A DNA stretch of 40,268 nucleotides. Origin: Candidatus Bathyarchaeota archaeon. GTDB lineage: Archaea; Thermoproteota; Bathyarchaeia; Bathyarchaeales; Bathyarchaeaceae. Positions 8,439 to 16,714 of this stretch are shown in pieces; the stretch's first letter is position 1, and the number at the start of each line of letters is the position of its first letter. Where the stretch lies: positions 1-40,268 of the forward strand of contig JAUWDY010000014.1 of the NCBI GenBank assembly GCA_030608565.1, given 5' to 3'. The position numbers and the translations under genes are program-made. The notes below the pieces were generated by a model. That model saw only the letters and a program-made list of their open reading frames with translations, had not been told where the DNA came from and did not search any database.

Positions 8439-9548
8439 ATGCAGATAGAATACTTCAAAGACTTGCCGTTAAGTTCAGAAGTTATGAGAGGCATTGAAGA
8501 GCTTGGATTCAGTAATCTTTTTCCAATTCAAGCTCAAGCAATAATCCCATTGCTCGAAGGAAAAGATGTTATTGGGCAGGCGAAGACTGGAACAGGAAAG
8601 ACTGCGGCTTTCGGAATTCCGATGATTGAACGACTAGACCCGAAAATCAACCGTGTTCAGGGCCTAGTCTTGGAGCCAACGCGTGAACTTGCCATACAGG
8701 TTGCAGAACACATAAGTCGGCTCAACAAATACGCACCATTCAAAGTCTTGCCAATTTACGGCGGAGAATCTATTCGGAAACAGATATACGCATTGGAAAG
8801 AGGCGTGCACATTGTTGTGGGCACGCCGGGTCGCATGATAGATCATCTGAAGCGAGGAACCCTAAGGCTGGCGTCAGTGAAAATTGTTGTTCTTGATGAG
8901 GCTGATAGAATGCTTGATATGGGGTTCATAGACGATATAGAATACATACTTTCAAAGGTGCCAGCGGACAGGCAGACAAGCCTTTTTTCGGCAACAATAG
9001 ACAAGTCTGTAATGAATATATGTAACAGATACATGAGGAACCCTGAAAAAATACTTGTAAGCAAAGACGAAATAGCCCTTACACAGATAGATCAGTATTA
9101 CATGGTTGTAAACCCTAAGAGCAAATTTAGAATCCTGTGTGACATATTAGACGAAAATCATATAGAACGGGCCATAATATTTTGCAGAACACGCATAGGC
9201 ACAAGCACACTAGCAGATAAATTGAGGGAAAGAGGCTACGACGCAAGACCTTTACATGCGGGCTTCACACAATCGCAAAGAGACTTTGTTCTTAACTCTT
9301 TTAGAAACAAAAAATTGAAACTGCTTGTTGCAACGGATGTTGCTGCAAGAGGCCTAGACATTCAGGAAATAACCCACATAATAAACTATGACATCCCATT
9401 AGATGCGTTAGTGTACTTTCACAGGATTGGGCGAACAGCTAGAGTGGGACGTGAGGGAACCGCGATTACGCTTGTGGGCTACGGGGAAATATCAGAGTTT
9501 GACCGGATAAAAGCTTTGACGAAAACTACTATAGAACAGTTGGAATAG
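8439..9548 (+). CDS. DEAD-box ATP-dependent RNA helicase
   Basis: A minimal two-domain DEAD-box helicase of 369 aa that remodels RNA structure or RNP complexes. Motifs in order: Q motif (YFKDLPLS...FPIQAQAI), I AKTGTGKT (48-55), Ia PTRELA, GG, Ib TPGR, II DEAD, III SAT, IV IIFCRT, V ATDVAARGLD, VI HRIGRTAR. There is no C-terminal RNA-binding extension. ATG 8439 is preferred because AGGAG lies at 8421-8425 and the Q motif begins a few residues later; upstream in-frame TTG 8391 and ATG 8403 would only add an unconserved 12-16 residues. Confidence 0.93.
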   Translation: MQIEYFKDLPLSSEVMRGIEELGFSNLFPIQAQAIIPLLEGKDVIGQAKTGTGKTAAFGIPMIERLDPKINRVQGLVLEPTRELAIQVAEHISRLNKYAPFKVLPIYGGESIRKQIYALERGVHIVVGTPGRMIDHLKRGTLRLASVKIVVLDEADRMLDMGFIDDIEYILSKVPADRQTSLFSATIDKSVMNICNRYMRNPEKILVSKDEIALTQIDQYYMVVNPKSKFRILCDILDENHIERAIIFCRTRIGTSTLADKLRERGYDARPLHAGFTQSQRDFVLNSFRNKKLKLLVATDVAARGLDIQEITHIINYDIPLDALVYFHRIGRTARVGREGTAITLVGYGEISEFDRIKALTKTTIEQLE

Positions 9549-9631
9549 AGCGAACTACAGACAAAATGGAAGAATTTGTGAGGATATATCACCGCTTTGT
9601 TTGCGGAACTAATTGATGCTTGCAGAGAAGG

Positions 9632-9669
9632 TGGTCACTTTTTCCCAGAAAAGATAACCGTAGTGACCA
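9632..9669. repeat. Inverted repeat between helicase and MFS genes
   Basis: TGGTCACT (9632-9639) and AGTGACCA (9662-9669) form a perfect 8-bp stem with a 22-nt loop, 63 nt before the MFS start. It could be a 3'-end hairpin of the helicase transcript or an operator for the transporter. Confidence 0.4.
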
Positions 9670-9732
9670 AGACGATTATTAGGTTAAAATGTAAGTAAGC
9701 CAACAATAGGCATAAACGCAGGAGCAATACGA

Positions 9733-11010
9733 TTGCCAATCATCTCTAGGCTGAAACAAGAATTCTCTTTCATTCAAGGGAACTACGCCATTCTTGTGTT
9801 AAGCTGGATCATCATGGATTTTGCTATGGAACTGCCAGGTACATACTACTCGCTTTACGTTATCGATCCTGCGTTAGGGGGGACAGAGACAATCCTCGGC
9901 GTCATAGGGTTTGTTTCTTTCTTAGCCTTAGCTCTGGTTCAGTTTCCTGGGGGTTACTTGGCTGACAGACATGGAAGAAAATGGTTGATTTCAACAATGA
10001 CTTTCGGAGTAGCACTGTCATACATTTTTTATGCTTTAGCTCCCAGTTGGCACTCGATCTTAGTTGGAGCCATGGTTGGAAGTCTTTGCTTGATTTATCA
10101 GCCGGCTCTTTTGGCTATGGTCGCAGATTCGCTTCCGTCTGAGAAAAGGGGTATGGGTTTCTCGATCATCACCCTTATTACCCGTGTTGCGACGACTCCT
10201 GCTCCTGCAGTAGCCGCTTTTCTGGTAACCTTTTACGAGTTTGTTCCTGGTATGAGAATATGTTATTTTATTCTGGTGGCTCTTTTCTTGATTGCAGCTA
10301 CTTTGAGGTCACGATTGCGAGAAACTGTGGGTGAGGGTGGGAGTATAGATCGTCGAGAGTTCGTGAGCTCTTATCCAAAAGCGATAAAGGAGGGTGTGGC
10401 TGTTTGGAGGAAGGTGCCTCGTTCAATGTACTATCTTTTCTTGTCCAATCTGGTAGGAACACTCGGTTTTGCTATGGGTATGCTTCTTTTCAATGTCTAT
10501 GCGGTGGACACTTATGATGCGTACGGGAACCTCGTGCACGAATCTGTGCTACATATTTCAACTGTTGACTGGGCGATATTGGGGATGTTCCTTTTTGTGA
10601 CAATGATAATATTCGCCATTCCTGTTGGCAAAATTGTTGATAAGGTGGGAAGAAAGATTCCGATACTCCTAGGGCTAGGGCTCCTTGCGCCTTCCAGTTT
10701 GCTCTTTGTCTATGGAGATTTGGCAAAGCTGTATGTCTGTATGCCATTATTTGGTCTAGCACAAATACTACTGATGGTTGGATTTTCAGCTCTGCAAGCT
10801 GATTTGGTTCCTAAAGAGCAGCGAGGAAAAATCATTGGGTCTTCAAACTTCGTTAACTACATCATAATGGCGCTGGGTACGTTAGCTGGTGGTTTCATTT
10901 ATGAACATGTCTCTCCTCAACTTCCGTTTCTTATTCCGGTAGTGTTTGTTGTTCCCGAGATCTTGATAATTCTGTTTCTAGTACATGAACCCGAGAAAAG
11001 AGAAGAATAA
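9733..11010 (+). CDS. Major facilitator superfamily transporter
   Basis: A 425-aa integral membrane protein with about 12 hydrophobic helices in two halves and a charged central loop (about 195-225). The MFS signature between TM2 and TM3 reads GGYLADRHGRKW, and the equivalent second-half loop reads GKIVDKVGRKIP. The family moves drugs, sugars or metabolites by proton-coupled transport; the substrate cannot be read from the sequence. The start is TTG at 9733, supported by AGGAG at 9720-9724 with 8-nt spacing. It converges on the cobalamin adenosyltransferase gene, and no metabolic neighbour suggests a substrate. Confidence 0.9.
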   Translation: MPIISRLKQEFSFIQGNYAILVLSWIIMDFAMELPGTYYSLYVIDPALGGTETILGVIGFVSFLALALVQFPGGYLADRHGRKWLISTMTFGVALSYIFYALAPSWHSILVGAMVGSLCLIYQPALLAMVADSLPSEKRGMGFSIITLITRVATTPAPAVAAFLVTFYEFVPGMRICYFILVALFLIAATLRSRLRETVGEGGSIDRREFVSSYPKAIKEGVAVWRKVPRSMYYLFLSNLVGTLGFAMGMLLFNVYAVDTYDAYGNLVHESVLHISTVDWAILGMFLFVTMIIFAIPVGKIVDKVGRKIPILLGLGLLAPSSLLFVYGDLAKLYVCMPLFGLAQILLMVGFSALQADLVPKEQRGKIIGSSNFVNYIIMALGTLAGGFIYEHVSPQLPFLIPVVFVVPEILIILFLVHEPEKREE

Positions 11011-11071
11011 GACGAGTGCGGGTTAACCGATTTCTTGATGGAAACGTCACTTTTCTTCCAATGATGTTGTT

Positions 11072-11611
11072 CTAGTATTCGATTCCTTTTCTTCCGAGTG
11101 AACCCTGGGCATAAGGATGCTTGACTTCTCTCATCTCAGTGACTAGGTCAGCTGCCTCAATGATTTCAGAAGGCGCGTAACGACCAGTTAGAATCAACTC
11201 TATGTGTTTAGGCTTGTTTTCAATTAGTTCAACCACTTCGTTAGTCTTTATCAATTTTAAGTGTAGAGCTACGTTGATTTCATCCAGAATCACGATGTCG
11301 TATTCGCCGCTGTTGACGATTTTTCTGGCAAACTTCAGGGCTTTTTCGGCTCGTTTGACATCTTCTTCGAGTGGAGGATCTTCCGTAATGTATCTGCCTC
11401 GTCCGAAAGCCCTTGTTTTGAAGTCTGGGAGTTGCTTGATAATGTGGAGTTCACCATGTTTGAAGTCGCCGCCCTTAATGAATTGAATCATGTGAACCTT
11501 GAAACCCCATCCGATGGCGCGTAATGCTAGTCCGAGTGCGGCTGATGTCTTGCCCTTTCCATTTCCTGTATAGATCTGGGTTAGCCCTTTTTCCAATCGT
11601 TGTTTCGTCAT
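11072..11611 (-). CDS. cobO: Cob(I)alamin/corrinoid adenosyltransferase (CobA/CobO/BtuR family)
   Basis: A 179-aa ATP:corrinoid adenosyltransferase, which forms the Co-C bond of adenosylcobalamin. The P-loop GNGKGKTS is at 16-23, with later RGRYITEDP and DEINVALHL motifs typical of the CobA/BtuR type (not PduO or EutT). ATG 11611 has GGAG 8 nt upstream; GTG 11614 is an alternative. It is the last gene of the minus-strand acyl-CoA mutase operon, 15-18 nt after the MeaB-type GTPase gene, and would supply the coenzyme to that mutase. Confidence 0.92.
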   Translation of the reverse strand: MTKQRLEKGLTQIYTGNGKGKTSAALGLALRAIGWGFKVHMIQFIKGGDFKHGELHIIKQLPDFKTRAFGRGRYITEDPPLEEDVKRAEKALKFARKIVNSGEYDIVILDEINVALHLKLIKTNEVVELIENKPKHIELILTGRYAPSEIIEAADLVTEMREVKHPYAQGSLGRKGIEY

Positions 11612-11629
11612 CACGGTTTCTCCATTACC

Positions 11630-12595
11630 TTACCCGTTTGTTCTGAATCTTTTCAGCCTCTCTTTAAGAAGTGCATCTGCAGCTGAATATGGGTCTGTTT
11701 TCTTTGCCAAAATTTCTTGAACGAGTTTTTCCAACTCGCCCTTGCGCCTCAACTCGTCTATGATAGAATCTGTTGTCTTTTGTTTGATTGCTTCAATTAG
11801 TTCTGTTTCAGCTTTTTGTCTTCGCTGTATGTCAAAAACCTCTTTTTTCAGGTATTTCATGTGTTGGTTTATTCGGTTGAGAAGCATTGCGGTTCCTTCG
11901 TCTTTGGTTGCCGTTGTCTTGATGACTGGTGGTCTCCATTTTTCCTTCTCTGAACCCATGTTCAGCATTGTTTCTATGTCAATTACAGCTTCATCTGCGT
12001 TCTCGCGGTCAGCCTTGTTCACCACAAAGATGTCTCCTATTTCCATCATGCCTGCTTTGATGGCTTGTATGTCATCGCCTAATCCTGGAGCCAGCACAAC
12101 AACCACAGTGTGAGCGACTTTTATGATATCAACTTCAGACTGTCCGGCTCCAACGGTTTCAACTATGACTACGTCTTTACCTGAAGCGTCTAACACTTTA
12201 ACTGCGTCTCTTGTAGCCCTAGCTAGTCCGCCTGGACTGTTTCTTGTGGCCATGCTTCGGATGAAAACTTCTTTGTCGGTGCTGAGTTTTTGCATGCGTA
12301 TGCGGTCTCCGAGGAATGCGCCGCCTGTGAAGGGACTGCTTGGGTCTACTGCTATTATGCCTACGCGTTTTCGTTTTTTTCGTAATTCTTTGACTAGTTT
12401 TTCTATTAGTGTGCTTTTTCCTGAGCCTGTGGGTCCGGTTATGCCTATTATGTGTGCTTTGCCCGTGTGTGGGTAGAGTTTGGATACGGCTTTTTGGGCT
12501 TCATGTGGGTTGTTTTCGATGAGGGTGATGGTTTTGGCTATGGATCTACGGTTGCCTTTGAGTACGCCGTTGACGAGTTGTTTGATTTGGTTCAA
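11630..12595 (-). CDS. meaB: MeaB/ArgK-family P-loop GTPase, acyl-CoA mutase chaperone
   Basis: A G3E-family GTPase that gates adenosylcobalamin delivery to and repair of B12-dependent acyl-CoA mutases. Walker A GPTGSGKS is at 54-61, the switch-region ETVGAGQSE at 146-154 and NKAD at 193-196. The frame is open to 12910, but that upstream part overlaps the whole B12-binding subunit gene and has low-complexity Arg/Thr/Asn composition. TTG 12595 gives 321 aa, the usual MeaB length, starting 32 nt after the preceding stop. No ATG or GTG exists near this point. The start is the least certain part of the call. Confidence 0.9.
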   Translation of the reverse strand: MNQIKQLVNGVLKGNRRSIAKTITLIENNPHEAQKAVSKLYPHTGKAHIIGITGPTGSGKSTLIEKLVKELRKKRKRVGIIAVDPSSPFTGGAFLGDRIRMQKLSTDKEVFIRSMATRNSPGGLARATRDAVKVLDASGKDVVIVETVGAGQSEVDIIKVAHTVVVVLAPGLGDDIQAIKAGMMEIGDIFVVNKADRENADEAVIDIETMLNMGSEKEKWRPPVIKTTATKDEGTAMLLNRINQHMKYLKKEVFDIQRRQKAETELIEAIKQKTTDSIIDELRRKGELEKLVQEILAKKTDPYSAADALLKERLKRFRTNG

Positions 12596-12627
12596 TGTGG
12601 GTCCCGTGTTTTTGAGGAGTAGGTGGA

Positions 12628-13035
12628 TTATTTTGTTTTTTGTGTGTTTTCTTTGATGAATTTTATGATTGTGTTTGTGGGGGTGTCTGGTCCGAATACT
12701 TCGGCTATGCCGATTTTCTTTAGTGCTGGGATGTCTTCGTCTGGTATGACTCCTCCTCCGAGTACTAGAATGTCGTTTAGTCCTTTTTGTTTCATTAATT
12801 TGGTTATTTTTGGGAAGAGGGTCATGTGTGCACCTGATAGTATGCTTAGGGCGACTACGTCTACGTCTTCTTGTAGTGCGGTTTCTACGATTTGTTCGGG
12901 TGTTTGCCACAACCCTGTATAGATGACTTCCATGCCGGCGTCTCTAAACGCTCTTGCGATGACTTTGGCTCCTCTGTCGTGGCTGTCAAGTCCTGGTTTT
13001 GCGACTACGATTCTGATTTTTCTTTTTGTGCTCAT
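12628..13035 (-). CDS. B12-binding small subunit of an acyl-CoA mutase
   Basis: A 135-aa cobalamin-binding domain protein, the separate small subunit of split acyl-CoA mutases (as in archaeal MCM small subunit and bacterial IcmB). The DxHxxG motif is DSHDRG at 17-22, with His19 as the lower axial cobalt ligand. The downstream SxL motif (ALSILSGAH) and GGG (VLGGGVIPD) are also present. ATG start with a G-rich GGGGGCG element upstream. Gap of 18 nt from the large subunit gene, so the two are coexpressed. Confidence 0.93.
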   Translation of the reverse strand: MSTKRKIRIVVAKPGLDSHDRGAKVIARAFRDAGMEVIYTGLWQTPEQIVETALQEDVDVVALSILSGAHMTLFPKITKLMKQKGLNDILVLGGGVIPDEDIPALKKIGIAEVFGPDTPTNTIIKFIKENTQKTK

Positions 13036-13053
13036 TTTTTCAGTTCGCCCCCT

Positions 13054-14769
13054 TTAGATTATAATTTGCTCTTTGTATTGTCCGTAGACGTTTCTAAGTA
13101 CGTCGCAGATTTCTCCAATCGTAGCATAAGCTTTTACGGCTTCTATTATTGTGGGCATCAGGTTTTCGTCGTGTTCAGCGGCTTTGTGTAGTTTGTTAAG
13201 CACATCGTTTGCTTTTTTGTTGTTTCGTTTCTTTTTCAGTTTTTGTAGTCCGTCTACTTGTTCTTTTTCTGCTTGCTGCTTTATTCTTAGGAGTTTTATG
13301 GGTACCCAGTCTTTCTCCACTGCGTATTCGTTGACTCCGATTAGAGTTCTTTCTTTGTTTTCTATCTCTTTTTGGTATTTGTAGGCGCTGTCAGCGATTT
13401 CTTTTTGGAAGAATCCTTTTTCTATTCCTGAGATTACGCCGCCCATGGAGTCTATTTTGTCGATGTATTCCATTGCGTGTTCTTCCATTTTGTTTGTTAG
13501 GGTTTCTAGGCAGTATGATCCTGCGAGTGGGTCTATGGTGTCTGTTACTCCGGTTTCGTGGGCGATTATTTGTTGGGTTCTTAGTGCTACTCTGACTGCC
13601 TCTTCGGATGGTAGGGCTAGTGCTTCGTCGAATGAGTTGGTGTGCAGTGATTGTGTGCCTCCTAGTACTGCTGCTAAGGATTGGAATGCGACTCGTATGA
13701 CGTTGTTGATTGGTTGGGTTGCTGTTAGTGTGCATCCTGATGTTTGGATGTGCATTCTCATCCATAGTGATCGTGGTTTTGTGGCTTTGAATCGTTCTTT
13801 CATGATTTTAGCCCACAGTCTTCGTGCTGCTCTGAATTTGGCTATTTCTTCTAGGAAGTTGTTGTGGGCTGCGAAGAAGAAGGAGAGTCTGGGTGCGAAT
13901 TGGTCTACTTTTAGTCCTCGTTCGAGTGCGGATTCTACGTAGGTGATTCCGTCTGCTAGTGTGAATGCGAGTTCTTGTACCGCGTTTGAGCCTGCTTCTC
14001 GGATGTGGTATCCGCTGATGCTGATGGGGTTCCATTTGGGTAAATGTTTGGCACAGTATTCTACGATGTCTGTGACAAGTTTGACTGAGGGTTCTGGTGG
14101 AAATATGCATAGTTTTTGTGCGTGGAATTCTTTTAGGTTGTCGTTTTGGGTTGTGCCTCCAAGCTGTTCTCTGGGCACTCCTTGCATGTCTCCTATCGCG
14201 ATGTACATTGCCAACAGCATGGTTGCTGGTCCGTTGATGGTCATGGAGGTGGTTACTTTGTCTAATGGTATTCCGTTGAATAGAGTTTCTATGTCTTGTA
14301 GAGAAGAAACTGCTACTCCACATTTGCCTACTTCGCCCACTGACAATGGGTGGTCTGAATCTAAGCCCAGTATAGTCGGATAGTCGAATGCGATGCTTAA
14401 TCCCGTCTCGCCTTCTTTGAGTAGGTATTTGAATCGTTTGTTTGTTTGTTGGGCTGTGCCGTATCCTGAGAATTGTCTCATGGTCCATAGGCGTCCTCGG
14501 TACATGGTTGCGTGTAAGCCTCTTGTGAATGGGGGTTCTCCTGGGAAGCCTAGGTCTCGTGTGTAATCTATGTTTTTGATATCTTCTGGCGTGTATAATC
14601 TTTTGATGTGTGTGCTTGATGAAGTGTGAAAACTGTTTTTTCTTTCAGGGTGTCTGCTTATCCATTCTGGAACTGTTTTTTCTTTCCAGTGTTTCTGTTT
14701 TTTCTGGATTTCGCTGAGTTTGTGTTCGTCAAACACTTGTTTTTCTGCCTCCAATGATTTGGTAACCAT
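13054..14769 (-). CDS. Acyl-CoA mutase large subunit, methylmalonyl-CoA mutase family with isobutyryl-CoA mutase active-site signature
   Basis: A 571-aa TIM-barrel subunit of a B12-dependent acyl-CoA mutase. By remembered alignment to Propionibacterium MCM, the conserved substrate contacts Gln197 and His244 match Gln208 and His255 here. The two specificity residues differ: MCM Tyr89 corresponds to Phe100 (WTMRQF) and MCM Arg207 to Gln218 (EFHAQK). Phe and Gln at these sites are the known signature of isobutyryl-CoA mutase (IcmA Phe80/Gln198), which interconverts isobutyryl- and n-butyryl-CoA. Length also fits IcmA. Databases will probably call it methylmalonyl-CoA mutase. ATG 14769 has no clear ribosome site; a TTTTTAG element about 25 nt upstream suggests a leaderless message. 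Confidence 0.93.
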   Translation of the reverse strand: MVTKSLEAEKQVFDEHKLSEIQKKQKHWKEKTVPEWISRHPERKNSFHTSSSTHIKRLYTPEDIKNIDYTRDLGFPGEPPFTRGLHATMYRGRLWTMRQFSGYGTAQQTNKRFKYLLKEGETGLSIAFDYPTILGLDSDHPLSVGEVGKCGVAVSSLQDIETLFNGIPLDKVTTSMTINGPATMLLAMYIAIGDMQGVPREQLGGTTQNDNLKEFHAQKLCIFPPEPSVKLVTDIVEYCAKHLPKWNPISISGYHIREAGSNAVQELAFTLADGITYVESALERGLKVDQFAPRLSFFFAAHNNFLEEIAKFRAARRLWAKIMKERFKATKPRSLWMRMHIQTSGCTLTATQPINNVIRVAFQSLAAVLGGTQSLHTNSFDEALALPSEEAVRVALRTQQIIAHETGVTDTIDPLAGSYCLETLTNKMEEHAMEYIDKIDSMGGVISGIEKGFFQKEIADSAYKYQKEIENKERTLIGVNEYAVEKDWVPIKLLRIKQQAEKEQVDGLQKLKKKRNNKKANDVLNKLHKAAEHDENLMPTIIEAVKAYATIGEICDVLRNVYGQYKEQIII

Positions 14770-14867
14770 ATTATTGTTCGTCCTAAAAAGTTGTTTCTGC
14801 TTATTTCTTCTTGTTTATGAGTGTTCTATTTTGCATTTGTGTTCGGGTTTTTCACATTCTCTCTTAT

Positions 14868-14891
14868 TCTCTCTCTAGACCCCCCTACCTA
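14868..14891 (-). repeat. Promoter-associated repeat, partial copy 3 (upstream of the mutase operon)
   Basis: Read on the minus strand, this 24-bp block shares TAGGTAGGGGG, TCTA and the GA-run with repeat copies 1 and 2, but not their downstream half. It lies about 100 nt before the large-subunit start, in the same orientation to transcription as the other two copies. Confidence 0.7.
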
Positions 14892-14937
14892 TTTTTTTGG
14901 AAAAGCTTGAAGCTTGGAATGGGCTTCTTTTTGTGAA

Positions 14938-14968
14938 CAGCGTTTAAATGCATGCATACAGCGTTTAA
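14938..14968. promoter_or_regulatory. Direct repeats CAGCGTTTAA flanking a GCATGCAT motif
   Basis: CAGCGTTTAA occurs at 14938-14947 and 14959-14968, 21 bp apart (about two helical turns), with ATGCATGCATA between them. It lies about 170 nt upstream of the acyl-CoA mutase operon and looks like a two-site operator. Confidence 0.5.
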
Positions 14969-14976
14969 CATACTTC

Positions 14977-15006
14977 CTTTACGTTTTAACATTAAAAAGC
15001 GTAAAG
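14977..15006. repeat. Inverted repeat CTTTACG/CGTAAAG
   Basis: CTTTACG (14977-14983) and CGTAAAG (15000-15006), with inner TTTT/AAAA pairing. It lies downstream of the small coiled-coil gene (stop at 15050, minus strand) and could be its 3'-end hairpin. Confidence 0.4.
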
Positions 15007-15031
15007 AACCCGTAAAACTCCAAAAATCGGG

Positions 15032-15046
15032 GCGCGCATGCATGCA
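15032..15046. repeat. GCAT-type motif 3 nt after a stop codon
   Basis: GCGCGCATGCATGCA, alternating purine/pyrimidine throughout, begins 3 nt beyond the stop of the minus-strand coiled-coil gene. Confidence 0.7.
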
Positions 15047-15049
15047 ATC

Positions 15050-15292
15050 TTAGGATTCAGGGGTGCTGATAAGCCCCCTAAACACCTCTACCTCTTCCCT
15101 AAGCGCCTCCACTTCCTCTCGTAACTTGCCTACTCTCTCCTTCCCCCTTGCTTTAAGGTCTTCTATCTCCTCGAAAAGGCTCGCTTTCTCCCTTTCCAGC
15201 TTCTCCAGCTCCTTACGCAACTTTCTGAGAGTGTCAGCAAGTCCTCGTTCAATCTTCTTCAAATCGTGTACACTCGCATTTATGCTTATCAT
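15050..15292 (-). CDS. Small coiled-coil protein
   Basis: An 80-aa highly charged protein. Residues about 12-72 form an almost uninterrupted heptad pattern (KKIERGLADTLRKLRKELEK and onward), predicting one long coiled coil. No other domain is visible. It follows the ParB-like coiled-coil gene on the same strand with a 74-nt gap, so the two may be partners, for example through coiled-coil pairing. A GCAT-type motif lies right after the stop codon. Confidence 0.65.
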   Translation of the reverse strand: MISINASVHDLKKIERGLADTLRKLRKELEKLEREKASLFEEIEDLKARGKERVGKLREEVEALREEVEVFRGLISTPES

Positions 15293-15366
15293 GTTGGTTC
15301 CAGTGCTAGAATTGAACTTCAGCTACAGCAATCAGGAAGCCAATGCTGAAGACCTGCATGTCATAA

Positions 15367-16542
15367 CTAGTTCGATCGCTTCAAAGGTAGTGTATCGGGT
15401 GTAGATGGCACAACTGGTTTTTCAGGGACAATGGAAACTGTTGCGCTCCTTTTCACCAAGTAGTGGTCCCCTTTCCTGTATACAACGCATGGATTTCGGC
15501 AGTGTGGGCAGTCAAAGTTCAATGCTTCTAAGAAAAACGCTTTCTCTTTAAGGAAACTAGTCTTATCCTTCTCCAATTTCTTGATCTTTCGCGTTAGGCT
15601 TCTCATTTCTTTTTGGACTTCAGTGATGTTTATCTTCATCTCCTTTTTTGCTTCCTCTTTAATACGACGTCTTTCCTCTTCTTTGAATCGCTGAGCCATT
15701 TTCTTGGCTTCTTCTCTTATCCGGAGTCTTTCAAGTCTCTTCCTCTCCTTCTCCATGAGCTTCTTTTTCTCCAGCTTTTGCTTGTTCATAACCTCTGCAG
15801 CAGCCTTCTCCTTTGGAGTTAGGGCTTTCTCTTGCTTCTTTCTTGCCATCTTCTTCAGTGTTTTAGCTGCTTCTTCAAAGTCTTTTGCAGTTTCAAGTTT
15901 GACAACCTTTGGAGCAACCTTGGTCAAAACCTTCTTGGCTGCATCTATACGCATTTCCTCAACTTTTTCTTTCTGCTTAAGGATAATTTTCTTAGTTTCC
16001 CTCAAGGTTAATTTCCTATTGATAATCTCATTAATGATGATACGGCCTTCTTTGATACTCCTACCTATGACGTTTTCTAGAGCAACCATGTGTGAAACGC
16101 TGATCTTCCCGGTCCACAATGCTTTCTGGATGCTGTCAGGAAACTTGAATATGTTGAGGTGTGCTAAGACCCAATGGAAATCAACGTTGAGCTCTTTGCT
16201 TATCTCCCAAGGTGTCATGCTTTCATCTGTAAGTTTCTTGAAATACTTCGCCTCCTCCTCAACAGTGTAATTCTCTCGGATCTTGTTTAGTTTGTACACC
16301 GAACGTCTGATAATCCCTTGTTTTAGTTGGACAACTCGGACAGGCGCAGCCTTCCAACCGAGTTTTTTGAGGGCTCTCAATCTTCTCTCACCATCAATTA
16401 ATTCGTAAGCTTCGCCTTGTTTGCGGACGACCAGTTCAGTAAGAAGCCCATCTCTTTCTATCTCTTGCTTTAGCTCATTTACATCAAAGATTAACCTCGG
16501 TTGATAGGGACTCGGTTTGATTGAATTTATGTCAACTTTCAT
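15367..16542 (-). CDS. ParB/Srx-fold protein with HTH, long coiled coil and C-terminal zinc-binding motif
   Basis: A 391-aa protein. The N-terminal ParB/sulfiredoxin-like domain (about 1-95) has the CTP-binding GERR motif at 51-54. A ParB-type HTH follows (about 105-160, TPWEISKELNVDFHWVLAHL). Residues about 220-335 are a long Lys/Glu-rich coiled coil. Near the C-terminus is CPHC-x3-C (345-352), a possible partial zinc-binding site. ParB proteins load onto DNA as CTP-dependent clamps; chromosomal ParB normally ends in a dimerisation domain, replaced here by the coiled coil and zinc motif. No parA lies beside it. ATG 16542 has GGGGAA upstream. Confidence 0.8.
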   Translation of the reverse strand: MKVDINSIKPSPYQPRLIFDVNELKQEIERDGLLTELVVRKQGEAYELIDGERRLRALKKLGWKAAPVRVVQLKQGIIRRSVYKLNKIRENYTVEEEAKYFKKLTDESMTPWEISKELNVDFHWVLAHLNIFKFPDSIQKALWTGKISVSHMVALENVIGRSIKEGRIIINEIINRKLTLRETKKIILKQKEKVEEMRIDAAKKVLTKVAPKVVKLETAKDFEEAAKTLKKMARKKQEKALTPKEKAAAEVMNKQKLEKKKLMEKERKRLERLRIREEAKKMAQRFKEEERRRIKEEAKKEMKINITEVQKEMRSLTRKIKKLEKDKTSFLKEKAFFLEALNFDCPHCRNPCVVYRKGDHYLVKRSATVSIVPEKPVVPSTPDTLPLKRSN

Positions 16543-16714
16543 TTACTATTCCCCAATCTTACTGCGAGATTCTAACTTAGATAATAAGAAGCTTACTAAG
16601 AACCAACGATACACCAGGTTAACATCGTTCACTAAAAGACACAACAGAATTGAAATATCGTCTCAAAAAAGTAGTATATCTTGTAACATAGTAGGTTGGG
16701 AATTGCATACATGA

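Noticed and set aside
12596-12910. N-terminal extension of the MeaB-type GTPase
   Set aside because: It overlaps the complete B12-binding subunit gene in another frame and has Arg/Thr/Asn-rich shadow composition; MeaB proteins are about 320 aa.
13391-14488. Long Arg/Thr/His-rich open frames on the minus strand within the mutase large subunit gene
   Set aside because: They are produced by the A/C-rich coding strand of the real gene and have no domain or ribosome site.
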